This document shows, piece by piece, positions 50,839 through 60,086 of a stretch of DNA of 64,000 nt. Within the stretch, counting starts at the first letter, position 1. Every line of letters begins with the position of its first letter. The notes under the pieces are model-generated. The model did not search any database. It was not told the origin of the DNA and worked only from the letters and a program-made list of their open reading frames with translations. Where the stretch lies: NCBI RefSeq assembly GCF_000496075.1, contig NZ_AWXZ01000015.1:62001-126000 (forward strand), read 5' to 3'. This stretch comes from Lutibaculum baratangense AMV1 (lineage in GTDB: Bacteria; Pseudomonadota; Alphaproteobacteria; Rhizobiales; Tepidamorphaceae). Both the position numbers and the translations under genes were made by a program.

Positions 50839-52584
50839 ATGCTCCGCGACTTCTTCTCCTACTACCGGCCTCATCGCCGGCTGTTCGTCCTCGACTTCGG
50901 CTGCGCCGTCCTGTCGGGCATCCTGTCGCTCGGCTTTCCGCTCGCCGTGACGGGCTTCGTCGACCACCTCCTCCCGCAGGCGAACTGGTCGCTGATCCTG
51001 CTCGCCTCGCTCGGGCTCTTCCTCGTCTACGTCCTGAACACGGGCCTGATTGCCGTCGTGACCTACTGGGGGCACGTCCTCGGCATCTCGATCGAGACGG
51101 AGATGCGCCGGCGCGCCTTCGACCACCTGCAGAAGCTCTCCTTCCGTTTCTACGACGAGCAGAAGACGGGCCATCTCGTGGCCCGCGTCACGAAGGACCT
51201 CGAGGAGATCGGCGAGGTCGCGCATCACGGGCCGGAGGACGCGTTCGTCGCGATCATGACGTTCCTCGGCGCGCTCGCGCTCATGTTCCTCGTCCACGTG
51301 CCACTGGCGCTCGTCACGGCGGCCATCGCGCCGCTCGTGATGTGGCTGATCGTCCGCTACGGCGGCGCGATGACGAAGAACTGGCAGGCGCAGTTCGGCC
51401 GCGTCGGCGCCTTCAACGCGCGCATCGAGGAGAATGTCGGAGGCGTCCGCGTCGTGCGGGCCTTCGCCAACGAGGAGCACGAGCGTGCGCTCTTCGCCGC
51501 CGACAACGCCGCCTACGGCGCGACGAAGCTCGAAGCCTACCGGCTGATGGCCGCGGCGACGGCGATCAACTATTTCGGCATGCGCCTCGTCCAGGTCGTC
51601 GTCCTCCTGGCGGGCACCTGGTTCGTCACGCGCGGCGACCTCTCGGTCGGCGGCTTCGTCGGGTTCCTCCTGCTGATCAACGTCTTCTACCAGCCGCTCG
51701 AGAAGATCGCGGCGCTGATAGAGACCTATCCGAAGGGCATCGCCGGCTTCCGCCGCTACCAGGAGCTCCTGGCGACCGAGCCCGACATCGTGGACGCCCC
51801 GGGCGCGCGCGAGGTCGACGTGCCGAGGGGCGACGTCGCCTTCGAGAACGTGACCTTCGGCTATTCGCCGGGGCGGCCGGTGCTGACGGATCTGACCCTG
51901 CGCGTGCCGGCGGGGGAGACGGTCGCGTTCGTCGGGCCCTCGGGGGCCGGCAAGACGACGCTCCTGTCGCTCCTGCCGCGCTTCTACGACGTCGAGGCGG
52001 GCCGCATCACGGTCGACGGCATCGATATCAGGGACATGACGATGGCCTCGCTGCGCCGCCAGATCGGCATCGTGCAGCAGGACGTGTTCCTGTTCGCGGG
52101 CACTTTGCGGGAGAACATCGCCTATGGCCGCCTCGATGCGAGTGAGCCGGAGCTCCGGGATGCCGCGAGGCGGGCCCGGCTCGACACGCTGATCGAAGAT
52201 CTGCCCGAAGGGCTCGACACGGTCATCGGCGAGCGCGGCGTCAAGCTCTCCGGTGGGCAGAAGCAGCGTGTCGCCATCGCCCGGATCTTCCTGAAGAACC
52301 CGCCGATCCTCATACTCGACGAGGCCACCTCGGCGCTCGACACCGAGACGGAGCGGGCGATACAGGCCTCGCTCCTCGAGCTCTCGCAAGGGCGAACGAC
52401 GCTCGTCATCGCCCACAGGCTGGCGACCATCCGCAACGCCGACCGCATCGTCGTGCTGACGCCGGACGGCATCACCGAGGAAGGGCGGCACGAGGATCTG
52501 CTGACGGCCGGGGGCGCCTATCGCCGGCTGCACGAGGCGCAGGCGCTTCACCAGAAGGGGGCCGGCCTCGCGGCTGCGGAGTAG
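50839..52584 (+). CDS. ABC transporter, fused permease and ATPase (exporter type)
   Basis: A 581-residue half-transporter that should work as a homodimer. Six membrane helices occupy about residues 15-310, with the coupling segment FRFYDEQKTGHLVARVTKDLEEIGE typical of lipid/drug exporters. The ATPase has Walker A GPSGAGKTT, Q-loop QDVFLFAGTLRENIAYG, signature LSGGQKQRVAIAR and Walker B ILILDEATSALD. Substrate unknown; MsbA-like and multidrug types share this layout. The ATG at 50839 has a weak AGG upstream. It is convergent with the cobalamin operon (26 bases between stops). Confidence 0.9.
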   Translation: MLRDFFSYYRPHRRLFVLDFGCAVLSGILSLGFPLAVTGFVDHLLPQANWSLILLASLGLFLVYVLNTGLIAVVTYWGHVLGISIETEMRRRAFDHLQKLSFRFYDEQKTGHLVARVTKDLEEIGEVAHHGPEDAFVAIMTFLGALALMFLVHVPLALVTAAIAPLVMWLIVRYGGAMTKNWQAQFGRVGAFNARIEENVGGVRVVRAFANEEHERALFAADNAAYGATKLEAYRLMAAATAINYFGMRLVQVVVLLAGTWFVTRGDLSVGGFVGFLLLINVFYQPLEKIAALIETYPKGIAGFRRYQELLATEPDIVDAPGAREVDVPRGDVAFENVTFGYSPGRPVLTDLTLRVPAGETVAFVGPSGAGKTTLLSLLPRFYDVEAGRITVDGIDIRDMTMASLRRQIGIVQQDVFLFAGTLRENIAYGRLDASEPELRDAARRARLDTLIEDLPEGLDTVIGERGVKLSGGQKQRVAIARIFLKNPPILILDEATSALDTETERAIQASLLELSQGRTTLVIAHRLATIRNADRIVVLTPDGITEEGRHEDLLTAGGAYRRLHEAQALHQKGAGLAAAE

Positions 52585-52610
52585 CCGGGGCCCACCGTCC
52601 CGGCCCGGAC

Positions 52611-53408
52611 CTAGACCGCGCGCTCGGCGTCATCGCGCGGTGCGAGGCGCACCGGCACGACGAGCGGCACTCCCTCCCACGACAGTGTGGCCGCCTCTAT
52701 CCGATAGACCTCGGACAGAAGCTGCGGCGTCAGCGTCTCGTCGGGAGGGCCGTCCGCCTTCAGCCGGCCGCGGTCGAGAACGATCAGGCGGTCGCACCAG
52801 CGTGCGGCGAGCGACAGGTCGTGCATCGTGACCATGACGAGCCGTCCGGACCGTGCGATCTGCGCCAGGCGCTCCATCAGGGCGATCTGGTGCTCGGGGT
52901 CGAGCGCGTCCGTCGGCTCGTCGGCGAGAAGGACGTCCGGCGCCTGGGCGAGAGCCCGCGCGATCAGGACGCGCGCCTTCTCGCCGCCGGAGAGCGTGTC
53001 GATCCGCCGGTGCGCGAAGGGCGCGATCCGCAGCTCGTCCATGACGCGGTCGACGATCTCGTGATCCTGCGGGGAGGGAGGCGCCAGCGGGCGGCGGTGG
53101 GGATGCCGGCCGAGCATCACGACGTCCCGGCAGGCGAGCGGCCAGCTCACGCTCCGCTCCTGCGAGAGATAGGCGATCCGCCGGGCGCGCTCCTTCCCGG
53201 CCATGTCGGCCGTGTCTTTCCCGTCGAGGGCGACCCGCCCCGGACCGGGGCGCGCAAGGCCGGCGACGAGGCGCATGAGCGTCGTCTTGCCCGCTCCGTT
53301 CGGCCCTATGAGCCCGACGAGCGCGGGCCTTTCGCAGGAGAACGACACCCCGTCCAGCACCTGTCGGCCGCCCCGCCCGAGGCTCACCCGCTCCACGTCG
53401 AGCCGCAT
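52611..53408 (-). CDS. btuD: Cobalamin ABC transporter ATP-binding protein BtuD-like
   Basis: A 265-residue ATPase of the FecE/BtuD/HmuV type. Walker A is IGPNGAGKTTLMR, signature LSGGEKARVLIARAL, and Walker B DVLLADEPTDALD with His-switch MVTMHDLSLAAR. The ATG overlaps the stop of the permease gene (TGATG). It is the last gene of a four-gene operon under a cobalamin riboswitch, hence the cobalamin assignment rather than heme or siderophore. Confidence 0.88.
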   Translation of the reverse strand: MRLDVERVSLGRGGRQVLDGVSFSCERPALVGLIGPNGAGKTTLMRLVAGLARPGPGRVALDGKDTADMAGKERARRIAYLSQERSVSWPLACRDVVMLGRHPHRRPLAPPSPQDHEIVDRVMDELRIAPFAHRRIDTLSGGEKARVLIARALAQAPDVLLADEPTDALDPEHQIALMERLAQIARSGRLVMVTMHDLSLAARWCDRLIVLDRGRLKADGPPDETLTPQLLSEVYRIEAATLSWEGVPLVVPVRLAPRDDAERAV

Positions 53409-54406
53409 CACGAGATCTCCCGCCGTGCCCGCAGCACGAGCCAGAGGAAGAAGGGGACGCCGAGAAGGGCGGTCACGACGCCGAGCTTCAGGTCGCGCTC
53501 CGGCATCACGACGCGGATGCCGATGTCGGCGGTCAGCACGAGCGCCGCGCCGCCGAGCGCGCTGGCCGGCAGGAGCCGGCTCGGGAGGCTCCCCACCAGC
53601 GGCCGCAGGAGGTGCGGAACGACGAGGCCCACGAAGCCGATGGCGCCCGCGACGGCGGTCGCCGCGCCGACGCCGCAGGCCGTGCCGAGCGTCGCGAGGA
53701 GCCTGGTGCGCGTGAGACCGATTCCCAGTGTGCGGGCGACGTCCTCGCCGAGGCTCAGGCCGTCCAAGGCCGGGCCGGTGGCCAGAAGCAGGCCCGCTCC
53801 CACCAGGATGAAGGGCAGGGCGAGCCGGACGTGGTCCATGCTGCGGTCGGCGAGCGAGCCCATCATCCAGAAGACGATCTCGGCCGCCGCGAACGGGTTC
53901 GGCGAGAGGTTCAGGGCGAGCGAGGTCAGGGCGCCGCACAAGGTGGTGATCGCGACGCCCGCCAGGATCACCGTGAGCGTGTCCTGGCTGCGGCCCGCGA
54001 GGGCGTTGACCAGAAAGACCGCGAGGAAGGCGCCGGTCATGGCCATCAGGGGCAGGGCGAAGGGCAGGGAGGCCGAGAGCCCGCTATAGATCGCGAGGAC
54101 GGCACCGAACGAAGCCGCGGAGGTCACGCCGACGACACCCGGTTCGGCGAGCGGATTGCGCAGGAGCCCCTGGAGAACGGCGCCCGACAGGCCGAGGACG
54201 GCCCCGATCGCCGCGGCGAGGATCGCGCGGGGCAGGCGGATCTCCTGCATGACCAGCACGATCGGGTCGGCCCCGCCCGACCAGAGCGCTTCGAGCGCCC
54301 TCGCGATCCCGATGCCGGCTGGACCGACGAGGAGGGATCCGACGAAGAGCAGCGCGACGAGGAGCATCAGCGGCAGGTAGACGAGGGCGGTGGCGCGCGG
54401 GGTCAA
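53408..54406 (-). CDS. btuC: Cobalamin ABC transporter permease BtuC-like (FecCD family)
   Basis: A 332-residue permease with about ten membrane helices. The FecCD signatures are EIRLPRAILAAAIGAVLGLSGAVLQGLLRNPLAEPGVVGVTSAASFGAVLA and the C-terminal AGAIGFVGLVVPHLLRPLVG. I place the start at a TTG at 54406 that overlaps the stop of the upstream binding-protein gene as TTGA. No ATG is available near the beginning of family similarity, and the same coupling pattern is used by the gene before it. Assigned to cobalamin by operon context. Confidence 0.88.
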   Translation of the reverse strand: MTPRATALVYLPLMLLVALLFVGSLLVGPAGIGIARALEALWSGGADPIVLVMQEIRLPRAILAAAIGAVLGLSGAVLQGLLRNPLAEPGVVGVTSAASFGAVLAIYSGLSASLPFALPLMAMTGAFLAVFLVNALAGRSQDTLTVILAGVAITTLCGALTSLALNLSPNPFAAAEIVFWMMGSLADRSMDHVRLALPFILVGAGLLLATGPALDGLSLGEDVARTLGIGLTRTRLLATLGTACGVGAATAVAGAIGFVGLVVPHLLRPLVGSLPSRLLPASALGGAALVLTADIGIRVVMPERDLKLGVVTALLGVPFFLWLVLRARREIS

Positions 54407-55248
54407 CGCGGGGCCCGGGCGGTCTTCGAACGCCGCAGCGCCAGCGCCTCGACGGCATCGGCCGTGAACGGTCCGCCGCACACCCACGCGCTGTTGGCGA
54501 TCTCGATGCGCCGGGCGCGTCCGAAGGCGCGTTCCAGAGCAGGGTGGGCGAAGATCTCCTGCGCCTTGGCAGGCGCGTCGTAGTCGTGCGTGCCGAGGAT
54601 CAGGAGGGCGGGGTCGTGCATCAGCAGCACCTCCAGCGGCACCGGCGCGGTGCCTTCGAGGCCGAGGCGGGTGCCGAGATTCTCGTAGCCGGCCGCCTCG
54701 ATCACGGCAGCCGCGAGGCTCCGGCCGCCCGAGCTGAAGCCGTTCGCATAATAGGGCGCCGCGAGGGGCGGCGCATAGGGGCGGCCACGGACGGCGCGGA
54801 GCCGTTCGTCGAAGCGGGCGACGAGATCCCGCGCCCGCTCCGGCTGTCCCAGAAGCTCTCCCATGTGGGCGATGTTGTCGCGGATCTCGCCCAGCGTCGA
54901 GGCCGAAGGCATCTGCTCCACACGCACACCGAGCCGGCGCAGCATGGAGAGCGTCGTCGGCCGCGCCGTCGTCCCCGCGATCACGAGGTCGGGCTCGAGG
55001 AGGAAGATCTCCTCGGCCTGCCCGTGATGGATCGGATACGCCCGAGCCTCCTCTGCGAGAGCCGAGGTCGCGGGGTCCCGCGTGAGATGCGAGATCGACA
55101 CGAGCTGGCCGGGCGCGGCGACGAGCATCGCGAGCTGGTCCGTGCAGACATTCATCGACACGACGCGCTCCGGCGCGCCGGCGACCGCCCCCGAGGCGCC
55201 CGCCGCGACGAGCGCCGCCGCGACGAGGATGTGTCGAAGGAGCCTCAA
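54403..55248 (-). CDS. btuF: Cobalamin-binding periplasmic protein BtuF-like
   Basis: A 281-residue class III substrate-binding protein. It has a signal peptide (LLRHILVAAALVAAGASGAVAG), then RVVSMNVCTDQLAMLVA, the entry strand typical of BtuF and relatives, and LEPDLVIAGTTARPTTLSMLRRLGVRV in the first lobe. The start is a TTG at 55248 overlapping the receptor stop (TTGA), with GGGAGCGAG about 5 bases upstream; no ATG fits. It passes cobalamin from the outer-membrane receptor to BtuCD. Confidence 0.88.
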   Translation of the reverse strand: MRLLRHILVAAALVAAGASGAVAGAPERVVSMNVCTDQLAMLVAAPGQLVSISHLTRDPATSALAEEARAYPIHHGQAEEIFLLEPDLVIAGTTARPTTLSMLRRLGVRVEQMPSASTLGEIRDNIAHMGELLGQPERARDLVARFDERLRAVRGRPYAPPLAAPYYANGFSSGGRSLAAAVIEAAGYENLGTRLGLEGTAPVPLEVLLMHDPALLILGTHDYDAPAKAQEIFAHPALERAFGRARRIEIANSAWVCGGPFTADAVEALALRRSKTARAPR

Positions 55249-57203
55249 AGCCGCTCGCTCCCGAGCGTCATGCGCAGGCCGGCATAGCCCGTGATCCCGG
55301 CCGTGTTGTAGCCGAACACGTTCTCGTACTCCTCGTCGAACAGGTTCTCGACCCGGCCGAAGACGGCAAGCCGATCGTTGACGCGGTACTCGCCGCCGAC
55401 ATTCACGACGACGTAGTCGTCGAGGATCACGCGCTCCGCCGAGAAGTCCACGAAGTAGTTCACGTAGCTGTCGTCCTGCATCCTGCCGTTGAACACGACG
55501 TCGGCGAAGACGTTCGCGCGCCCCTCCGCGAAGGTGTAGACGGCGCTGACGGAGCCGGAGTGGCGGGGCCGCCGGATCTCGGCGCTGCCGTCGGGGTTCC
55601 GGGCACTGAGGTAGGTGTAGGCCGCGGTGACGCTGAGCCCCTCCACCGGCCGCGCGGTGAACGCAAACTCGACGCCCTCGCGCGGGCTCTTCCCCGACTG
55701 GTTCACCGCGGTCGAGAGGCCGGACGGCAGGTAGATCGTCGTGATCTCGTCCCTGAGGGTGGCGTTGAAGTAGGTGATGTCGGCGGTCATCCGGCCGTCG
55801 AAGAAAGACCGCTCGATGCCAACGTCCCAGCCGAAGGATTCCTCCGGCTTCAGGTCCGGGTTCGCGATGAAGCTGTCGGGATAGTAGCCGAACTGCTCGG
55901 TGAAGGTCGGATTGGTGATGCCGGTTCCGACCGATGCATGCAGGCGCGTTTCGGTGGGAAGCAGGTACGCGGCGGACGCGCTCCACGTGGTGGTATTCTC
56001 GAACGCGTCGTTGTCGTCGTGCCGGACGGCGCCGGTGAGGAACAGCCGGTCGAGCAGATCCACCCGGTACTCTGCCACGAAGCTCGTCGTCCGCCGCTCC
56101 TGCTCCTCGAGCTGGTCGGGTGTCGCCGGCGGGAGATTGCGATAGGTCTCCCGCTTCGCCTCCACGCCCCCTGTCAGCCTGTGATGAGCGTCCAGCAGTT
56201 CCGGCGTGTCGAAGTTGAAGGTCGCCTGGTAGGTGCCCTCGACCCGGCTGCCCTCGTTGGAGGACGAGCGGGCGCCGTCCGTCGCATTGTCGCGGCGGAT
56301 CTGCGACCCTTTCAGCCGGGCCTCCTGCACGAAGCGGCCGCCGAGAAGCTCCCAGGTCAGCCCGATGCCGCCCAGGCTCTCGGTCGTATCGGTCCAATCG
56401 TCCGTATCGATGACGAGCCCCTGGTAGGGGCCGCCCGAGAAGTCCTGCGCATCGGAATCCGCGCTGCGATCGACGTAGCGGCCGCTCGCGTCGAGAAACA
56501 GGTTATGCGCGAGATCGATCCGCGTCTTCGCGTTCACGGTCGCGTTGCGGTGACCGTCGTCCTCGGTGCCGAGGTCGGAGATATTGAAGCCGTCGTTGCG
56601 CCTGAAGGCACCGGAGACGGCGAAGTCGTAGCGCTCCCCACCCACCCGGAGGGACGGGTTGAGCATCGCCGTCCCGTCGCTGCCGACCTCGCTCGTGACC
56701 CTCGCCTCGCTCGACCCGCGCCGGCCGGACTTCGTCACGATATTGATGACGCCCGCGGTCGCGTTCGAGCCCCAGAACGCGCTCTGCGGCCCCCGCAGCA
56801 CCTCGATGCGCTCGATGTCCGCCGCGAGCAGCCCGCCGAAATCGAACTCTCCCTGCGAGAGCTCGTTCGCCTCGACCCCGTCGATCATCACCAGGACGTG
56901 GTTGCTCTCGGAGCCCCGCATGCGAACCTGGGTGATGCCGCCGGTGGTGCCGGTCTGCGAGACCGAGACGCCCGGCACGTGGCGCAGCGCCTCCGACACG
57001 TAGCGGATCTGCAACTCCTCGATGCGCTGGCTGTCCAGCACCGTGTGCGCCCGCCCGATGGCCCCTGACGGCGCCGGTGTGCGTCCGGCCGACACCACGA
57101 TCTCGCCGAGGTCGAAGACCTCCTGAGCCGCGGCCGGCACATGAGGCGCTGCAAGTGCAAGGCTGCCGGCGACAAGGCCGGCCAAACCGTTTCGTCCCCT
57201 CAC
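55245..57203 (-). CDS. btuB: TonB-dependent cobalamin receptor BtuB-like
   Basis: A 652-residue outer-membrane receptor. The signal peptide is MRGRNGLAGLVAGSLALAAPHVPAAA, with predicted cleavage before QEV. A TonB-box-like stretch FDLGEIVVSAGR is followed by the plug domain with VSEALRHVPGVSV, VRMRGSESNHVLVMIDGVEAN and IERIEVLRGPQSAFWGSNATAGVINIVTK. A 22-strand type barrel completes it. The GTG at 57203 has a strong GGAAGGGGGG ribosome site; the frame upstream lies in the riboswitch leader. Control by the cobalamin riboswitch at 57405-57600 identifies the substrate. Confidence 0.9.
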   Translation of the reverse strand: MRGRNGLAGLVAGSLALAAPHVPAAAQEVFDLGEIVVSAGRTPAPSGAIGRAHTVLDSQRIEELQIRYVSEALRHVPGVSVSQTGTTGGITQVRMRGSESNHVLVMIDGVEANELSQGEFDFGGLLAADIERIEVLRGPQSAFWGSNATAGVINIVTKSGRRGSSEARVTSEVGSDGTAMLNPSLRVGGERYDFAVSGAFRRNDGFNISDLGTEDDGHRNATVNAKTRIDLAHNLFLDASGRYVDRSADSDAQDFSGGPYQGLVIDTDDWTDTTESLGGIGLTWELLGGRFVQEARLKGSQIRRDNATDGARSSSNEGSRVEGTYQATFNFDTPELLDAHHRLTGGVEAKRETYRNLPPATPDQLEEQERRTTSFVAEYRVDLLDRLFLTGAVRHDDNDAFENTTTWSASAAYLLPTETRLHASVGTGITNPTFTEQFGYYPDSFIANPDLKPEESFGWDVGIERSFFDGRMTADITYFNATLRDEITTIYLPSGLSTAVNQSGKSPREGVEFAFTARPVEGLSVTAAYTYLSARNPDGSAEIRRPRHSGSVSAVYTFAEGRANVFADVVFNGRMQDDSYVNYFVDFSAERVILDDYVVVNVGGEYRVNDRLAVFGRVENLFDEEYENVFGYNTAGITGYAGLRMTLGSERL

Positions 57204-57404
57204 GGGACCCCCCTTCCGTCGTGCCCGGGCGGAGTCCGGGCCAGTGACCTTCAAAAGGACACGCGGAGGACATGGAGAGGGCGCGGAAGGTGGCATATCG
57301 GTTCCACCCGACGCGCCGGATCCCATGCTCCACGGGTCCGCTCGCCAGATGTCACCGCTACGGAATACCGCACCTCGGCGCACCCCGTGCCGAAGGTCGG
57401 GTGA

Positions 57405-57600
57405 CGGTCGACGGCAGGTCTCCTGGCTCGCGGGTCGCCGCTTCGCGTCCGCCTTCCCACGCGACGTCCCGGAGGAGCCGCCCAGTGGCACGATCGACGC
57501 GAAGCTCGCCGCTCACAGTTGCGGGGGCAGCCACGGAATCGGCAGGTCGCCTTCACCGTGTTCCCTTTTCACCCGCCCGGATGGGCGGAGACCGTCGGCG
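57405..57600 (-). promoter_or_regulatory. Cobalamin riboswitch (leader of btuBFCD)
   Basis: Read on the minus strand, the conserved blocks occur in the right order: GGTGAAGGC near 57560, the core GCCCCCGCAACTGTGAGCGG (57511-57530), GCCACTGGG near 57485, GGGAAGGC near 57455, and the B12 box AGCCAGGAGACCTGCC (57412-57427). Binding of adenosylcobalamin lowers expression of the downstream genes. The leader continues about 200 bases to the btuB start. Confidence 0.95.
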
Positions 57601-57605
57601 CCGGG

Positions 57606-57634
57606 ATCGTTGCCGCGCGGGGGTATCGTGTCAA
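57606..57634 (-). promoter_or_regulatory. Candidate promoter of the btu operon
   Basis: On the minus strand a perfect TTGACA (57629-57634) and a weak AACGAT (57606-57611) are 17 bases apart. Transcription would start near 57599, just ahead of the first conserved block of the riboswitch. Confidence 0.55.
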
Positions 57635-57710
57635 GCAGGCAACAGGCCGGTCGCCGCGTGTGTGGCGGCAGAAGCACAGTCCGCGGGCGAAGTCGGCCAG
57701 TCCGATATTA

Positions 57711-57725
57711 TGACCTTTAAAGTCA
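57711..57725 (+). promoter_or_regulatory. Iron-responsive (RirA-type) operator
   Basis: TGA-CCTTTAAAG-TCA matches TGA-N9-TCA, the iron-responsive operator bound by RirA in rhizobia, and six of seven base pairs of the dyad are symmetric. It is 55-70 bases before the start of the siderophore receptor gene, at a promoter-blocking position. Confidence 0.6.
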
Positions 57726-57780
57726 GCTTTTCCGGGGCTAGGCAAGTCTGCAAGATCAACACCGACCCAAGGTCTTCCTC

Positions 57781-59928
57781 GTGCATTCCTCGCGAAACCT
57801 CCTTCGCCGCCTGCTCGTGTCCTCTGTCCCCGTCATCTTCGCGGGCGGGCCCGCCTTTTCACAGACGGCCGTCGAGCTCGACACCGTTGTCGTGGAGGCG
57901 GAGAACGCGGTCGGCGTGGCCGATCCCGCCCCCGTGGACGGCTATGTCGCCCGTGACGTGACGGCTGGTTCGAAGACCGCCGCACCGCTGGTCGAGGTTC
58001 CCCAGTCAGTCTCCGTGATCGGATCGGAAGAGCTTCAAGACCGGGGCGTGCAGAAGGTCGACGAGGCGCTGCGATACACGCCCGGCGTGTTCGCGCAGCC
58101 GTTCGGCGCCGATTCAGACACGGACTGGATCTACATCCGGGGCTTCGACGCGACGCAGAGCGGCGTTTTTCTCGACGGCTTGCAGCTCTACTCCTACGCC
58201 TTCGCGGGCATCACGGTCGATCCGTTCCTGATCGACCGCATCGAGGTGCTGCGCGGGCCCGCATCGGTCCTCTACGGCGGCTCGAGCGCCGGCGGCATCG
58301 TCAACTCGGTGCTGAAGCGTGCGGACGGCCAGCGCTACCGCTATGTCGAGGCCGGCATCGACGACAACCCGAACGGCTATGTGGGCGCCGACATCGGCGA
58401 CCGGTTCTCCGAGACGAGCCCCTGGAGCTGGCGCCTCGTCGGCCGCGTGAAGGGCGGGGACACGCAGACCGACCACGCGGATAATTTCCGCGGCGTCGTC
58501 AGCCCGAGCGTGCTCTTCGAGGGCGAAAGCACCCGCCTCGAGGTCTACGGCCTCTACCAGTACGACGACCAGCGCCACATGGGCGGCTTCTGGCCCTATG
58601 TCGGCAGCGTCGTGCGGGCGCCCTACGGCGTCGTGCCGAGGGATCTGTTCTACAGCGAGCCCGGCGTCGACAAGTTCGAGGCGCAGCAGGCGGCGCTCGG
58701 CTTCGAGCTCGAGCATGACGTGAACGACTGGACGACCCTGCGGTCGAACACGCGGTGGATCCATGTCGAACGGGAGGAGTACGGGCCTTACCCCTATGAC
58801 TGGGACACGACGGACGACGTGCTCAACCGCATCAATTTCGCCCACGACACGAAGGCCGACCTGTTCGAGACGGACAACCAGGCGATCTTCGACTTCCAGA
58901 CCGGGGCGGTGTCGCACCAGCTGCTCGCCGGCGTCGACTACAGGCACTACCGGATCGATCAGTGGCAGGCGACCGGACCGGCCGACCCGCTTGACCCGGT
59001 CGACCCCGACTACACGAACGAGCTCGGGGCCCTCTTTGCTCCCTACATAGACGAGAAGGTCTCGCTCGATCAGCTGGGCGTCTACGTGCAGGACCAGCTG
59101 AAGTTCGGCGGCGGCTGGATCGCCACGCTGAACGCGCGCTACGACCAGTACTGGATCGACCGTGGCGACCGCACGGCCGCCCACAACGACTACGACGTCG
59201 AAAACGGCGCCTTCAGCGGCCGTGCCGGCCTCGCCTACGAGTTCCCGAACGGCTTCGTCCCGTATGTCAGCGTTTCCAAGCTCTTCGAGCCCCAGATCGG
59301 CACGAACACCGCCGGGCAGCCCGTGGGAGCGCAGGATGGCGAGCAGTACGAGGCGGGGATCAAGTGGGCGCCGACCTTCATGCCGGCCGTCTTCACCGCG
59401 TCGGTGTTCGACCTCACCCGGCGCAACACGCTGCAGAGCCGTCAGCTCGGCGACGGGAGCTTCGTCAACGAGGCGCTCGGCGAGGTGCGTTCCCGGGGCA
59501 TCGAGCTCGAGGCGAAGGCCAACATCACGGAGAGCCTCAAGCTGGCCGCGACCTTCACCACCTACGATCTCGAGATCGAGGACGACGCCAATCCCGCCTT
59601 CATCGGCAACCAGCCCTACCTGATCCCCGAGACGCTCGCCTCGCTCTGGATCGACTATACGGTCCGCGGCGGCACGTTCGACGGGCTCGGCTTCGGCGCC
59701 GGCGTCCGCTACCAGGGCGAGAGCTACGCCGACAACGAGAACACGCTCAAGGTGCCGGACGCCACGGTGTTCGACGCGGCCATCCGCTACGAGCGCGACA
59801 ACTGGGGCGTGTCGCTGACCGCGAAGAACGTATTCGACAAGGAGTACGTGGCCGGCTGCGGCGGTATCTACACATGCGGCTATGGCGAGGGCCGGACGCT
59901 GCTGCTGCAGACCCACGTTACCTTCTGA
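57781..59928 (+). CDS. TonB-dependent siderophore receptor (FhuA/FoxA-type)
   Basis: A 715-residue outer-membrane receptor for a ferric siderophore. It has a signal peptide (LLRRLLVSSVPVIFAGGPAFS), TonB-box-like VELDTVVVEA, and a plug with VPQSVSVIGSEELQDRGVQKVDEALRYTPGVFAQPFG, YIRGFDATQSGVFLDGLQLY and IEVLRGPASVLYGGSSAGGIVN, the hydroxamate-receptor (FhuA-like) signature. The barrel ends in Phe (LLLQTHVTF), as barrel-assembly signals do. The start is a GTG at 57781 with only a weak AAGG upstream. An iron box lies in the promoter. The exact siderophore cannot be read. Confidence 0.9.
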   Translation: MHSSRNLLRRLLVSSVPVIFAGGPAFSQTAVELDTVVVEAENAVGVADPAPVDGYVARDVTAGSKTAAPLVEVPQSVSVIGSEELQDRGVQKVDEALRYTPGVFAQPFGADSDTDWIYIRGFDATQSGVFLDGLQLYSYAFAGITVDPFLIDRIEVLRGPASVLYGGSSAGGIVNSVLKRADGQRYRYVEAGIDDNPNGYVGADIGDRFSETSPWSWRLVGRVKGGDTQTDHADNFRGVVSPSVLFEGESTRLEVYGLYQYDDQRHMGGFWPYVGSVVRAPYGVVPRDLFYSEPGVDKFEAQQAALGFELEHDVNDWTTLRSNTRWIHVEREEYGPYPYDWDTTDDVLNRINFAHDTKADLFETDNQAIFDFQTGAVSHQLLAGVDYRHYRIDQWQATGPADPLDPVDPDYTNELGALFAPYIDEKVSLDQLGVYVQDQLKFGGGWIATLNARYDQYWIDRGDRTAAHNDYDVENGAFSGRAGLAYEFPNGFVPYVSVSKLFEPQIGTNTAGQPVGAQDGEQYEAGIKWAPTFMPAVFTASVFDLTRRNTLQSRQLGDGSFVNEALGEVRSRGIELEAKANITESLKLAATFTTYDLEIEDDANPAFIGNQPYLIPETLASLWIDYTVRGGTFDGLGFGAGVRYQGESYADNENTLKVPDATVFDAAIRYERDNWGVSLTAKNVFDKEYVAGCGGIYTCGYGEGRTLLLQTHVTF

Positions 59929-60086
59929 GGCGGCGTTCGGATCAGGGATCCGGCAGGGGCCTGCCCGGGAGCTCGCGCGCCGGCCAGAGGGGTGCATGGC
60001 TGCCCTGCCGACACGCCATAGCCGGCGAATGGGCTTGGCCTTTATGGTCGGTGGCTTCGCGGAAGGAGCCATCGAAGCGAACCGCC

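Noticed and set aside
58114-60072. A 652-codon open frame antisense to the siderophore receptor
   Set aside because: No recognisable domain and skewed Val/Glu/Arg composition; the plus strand encodes a complete TonB-dependent receptor with signal peptide and terminal Phe.
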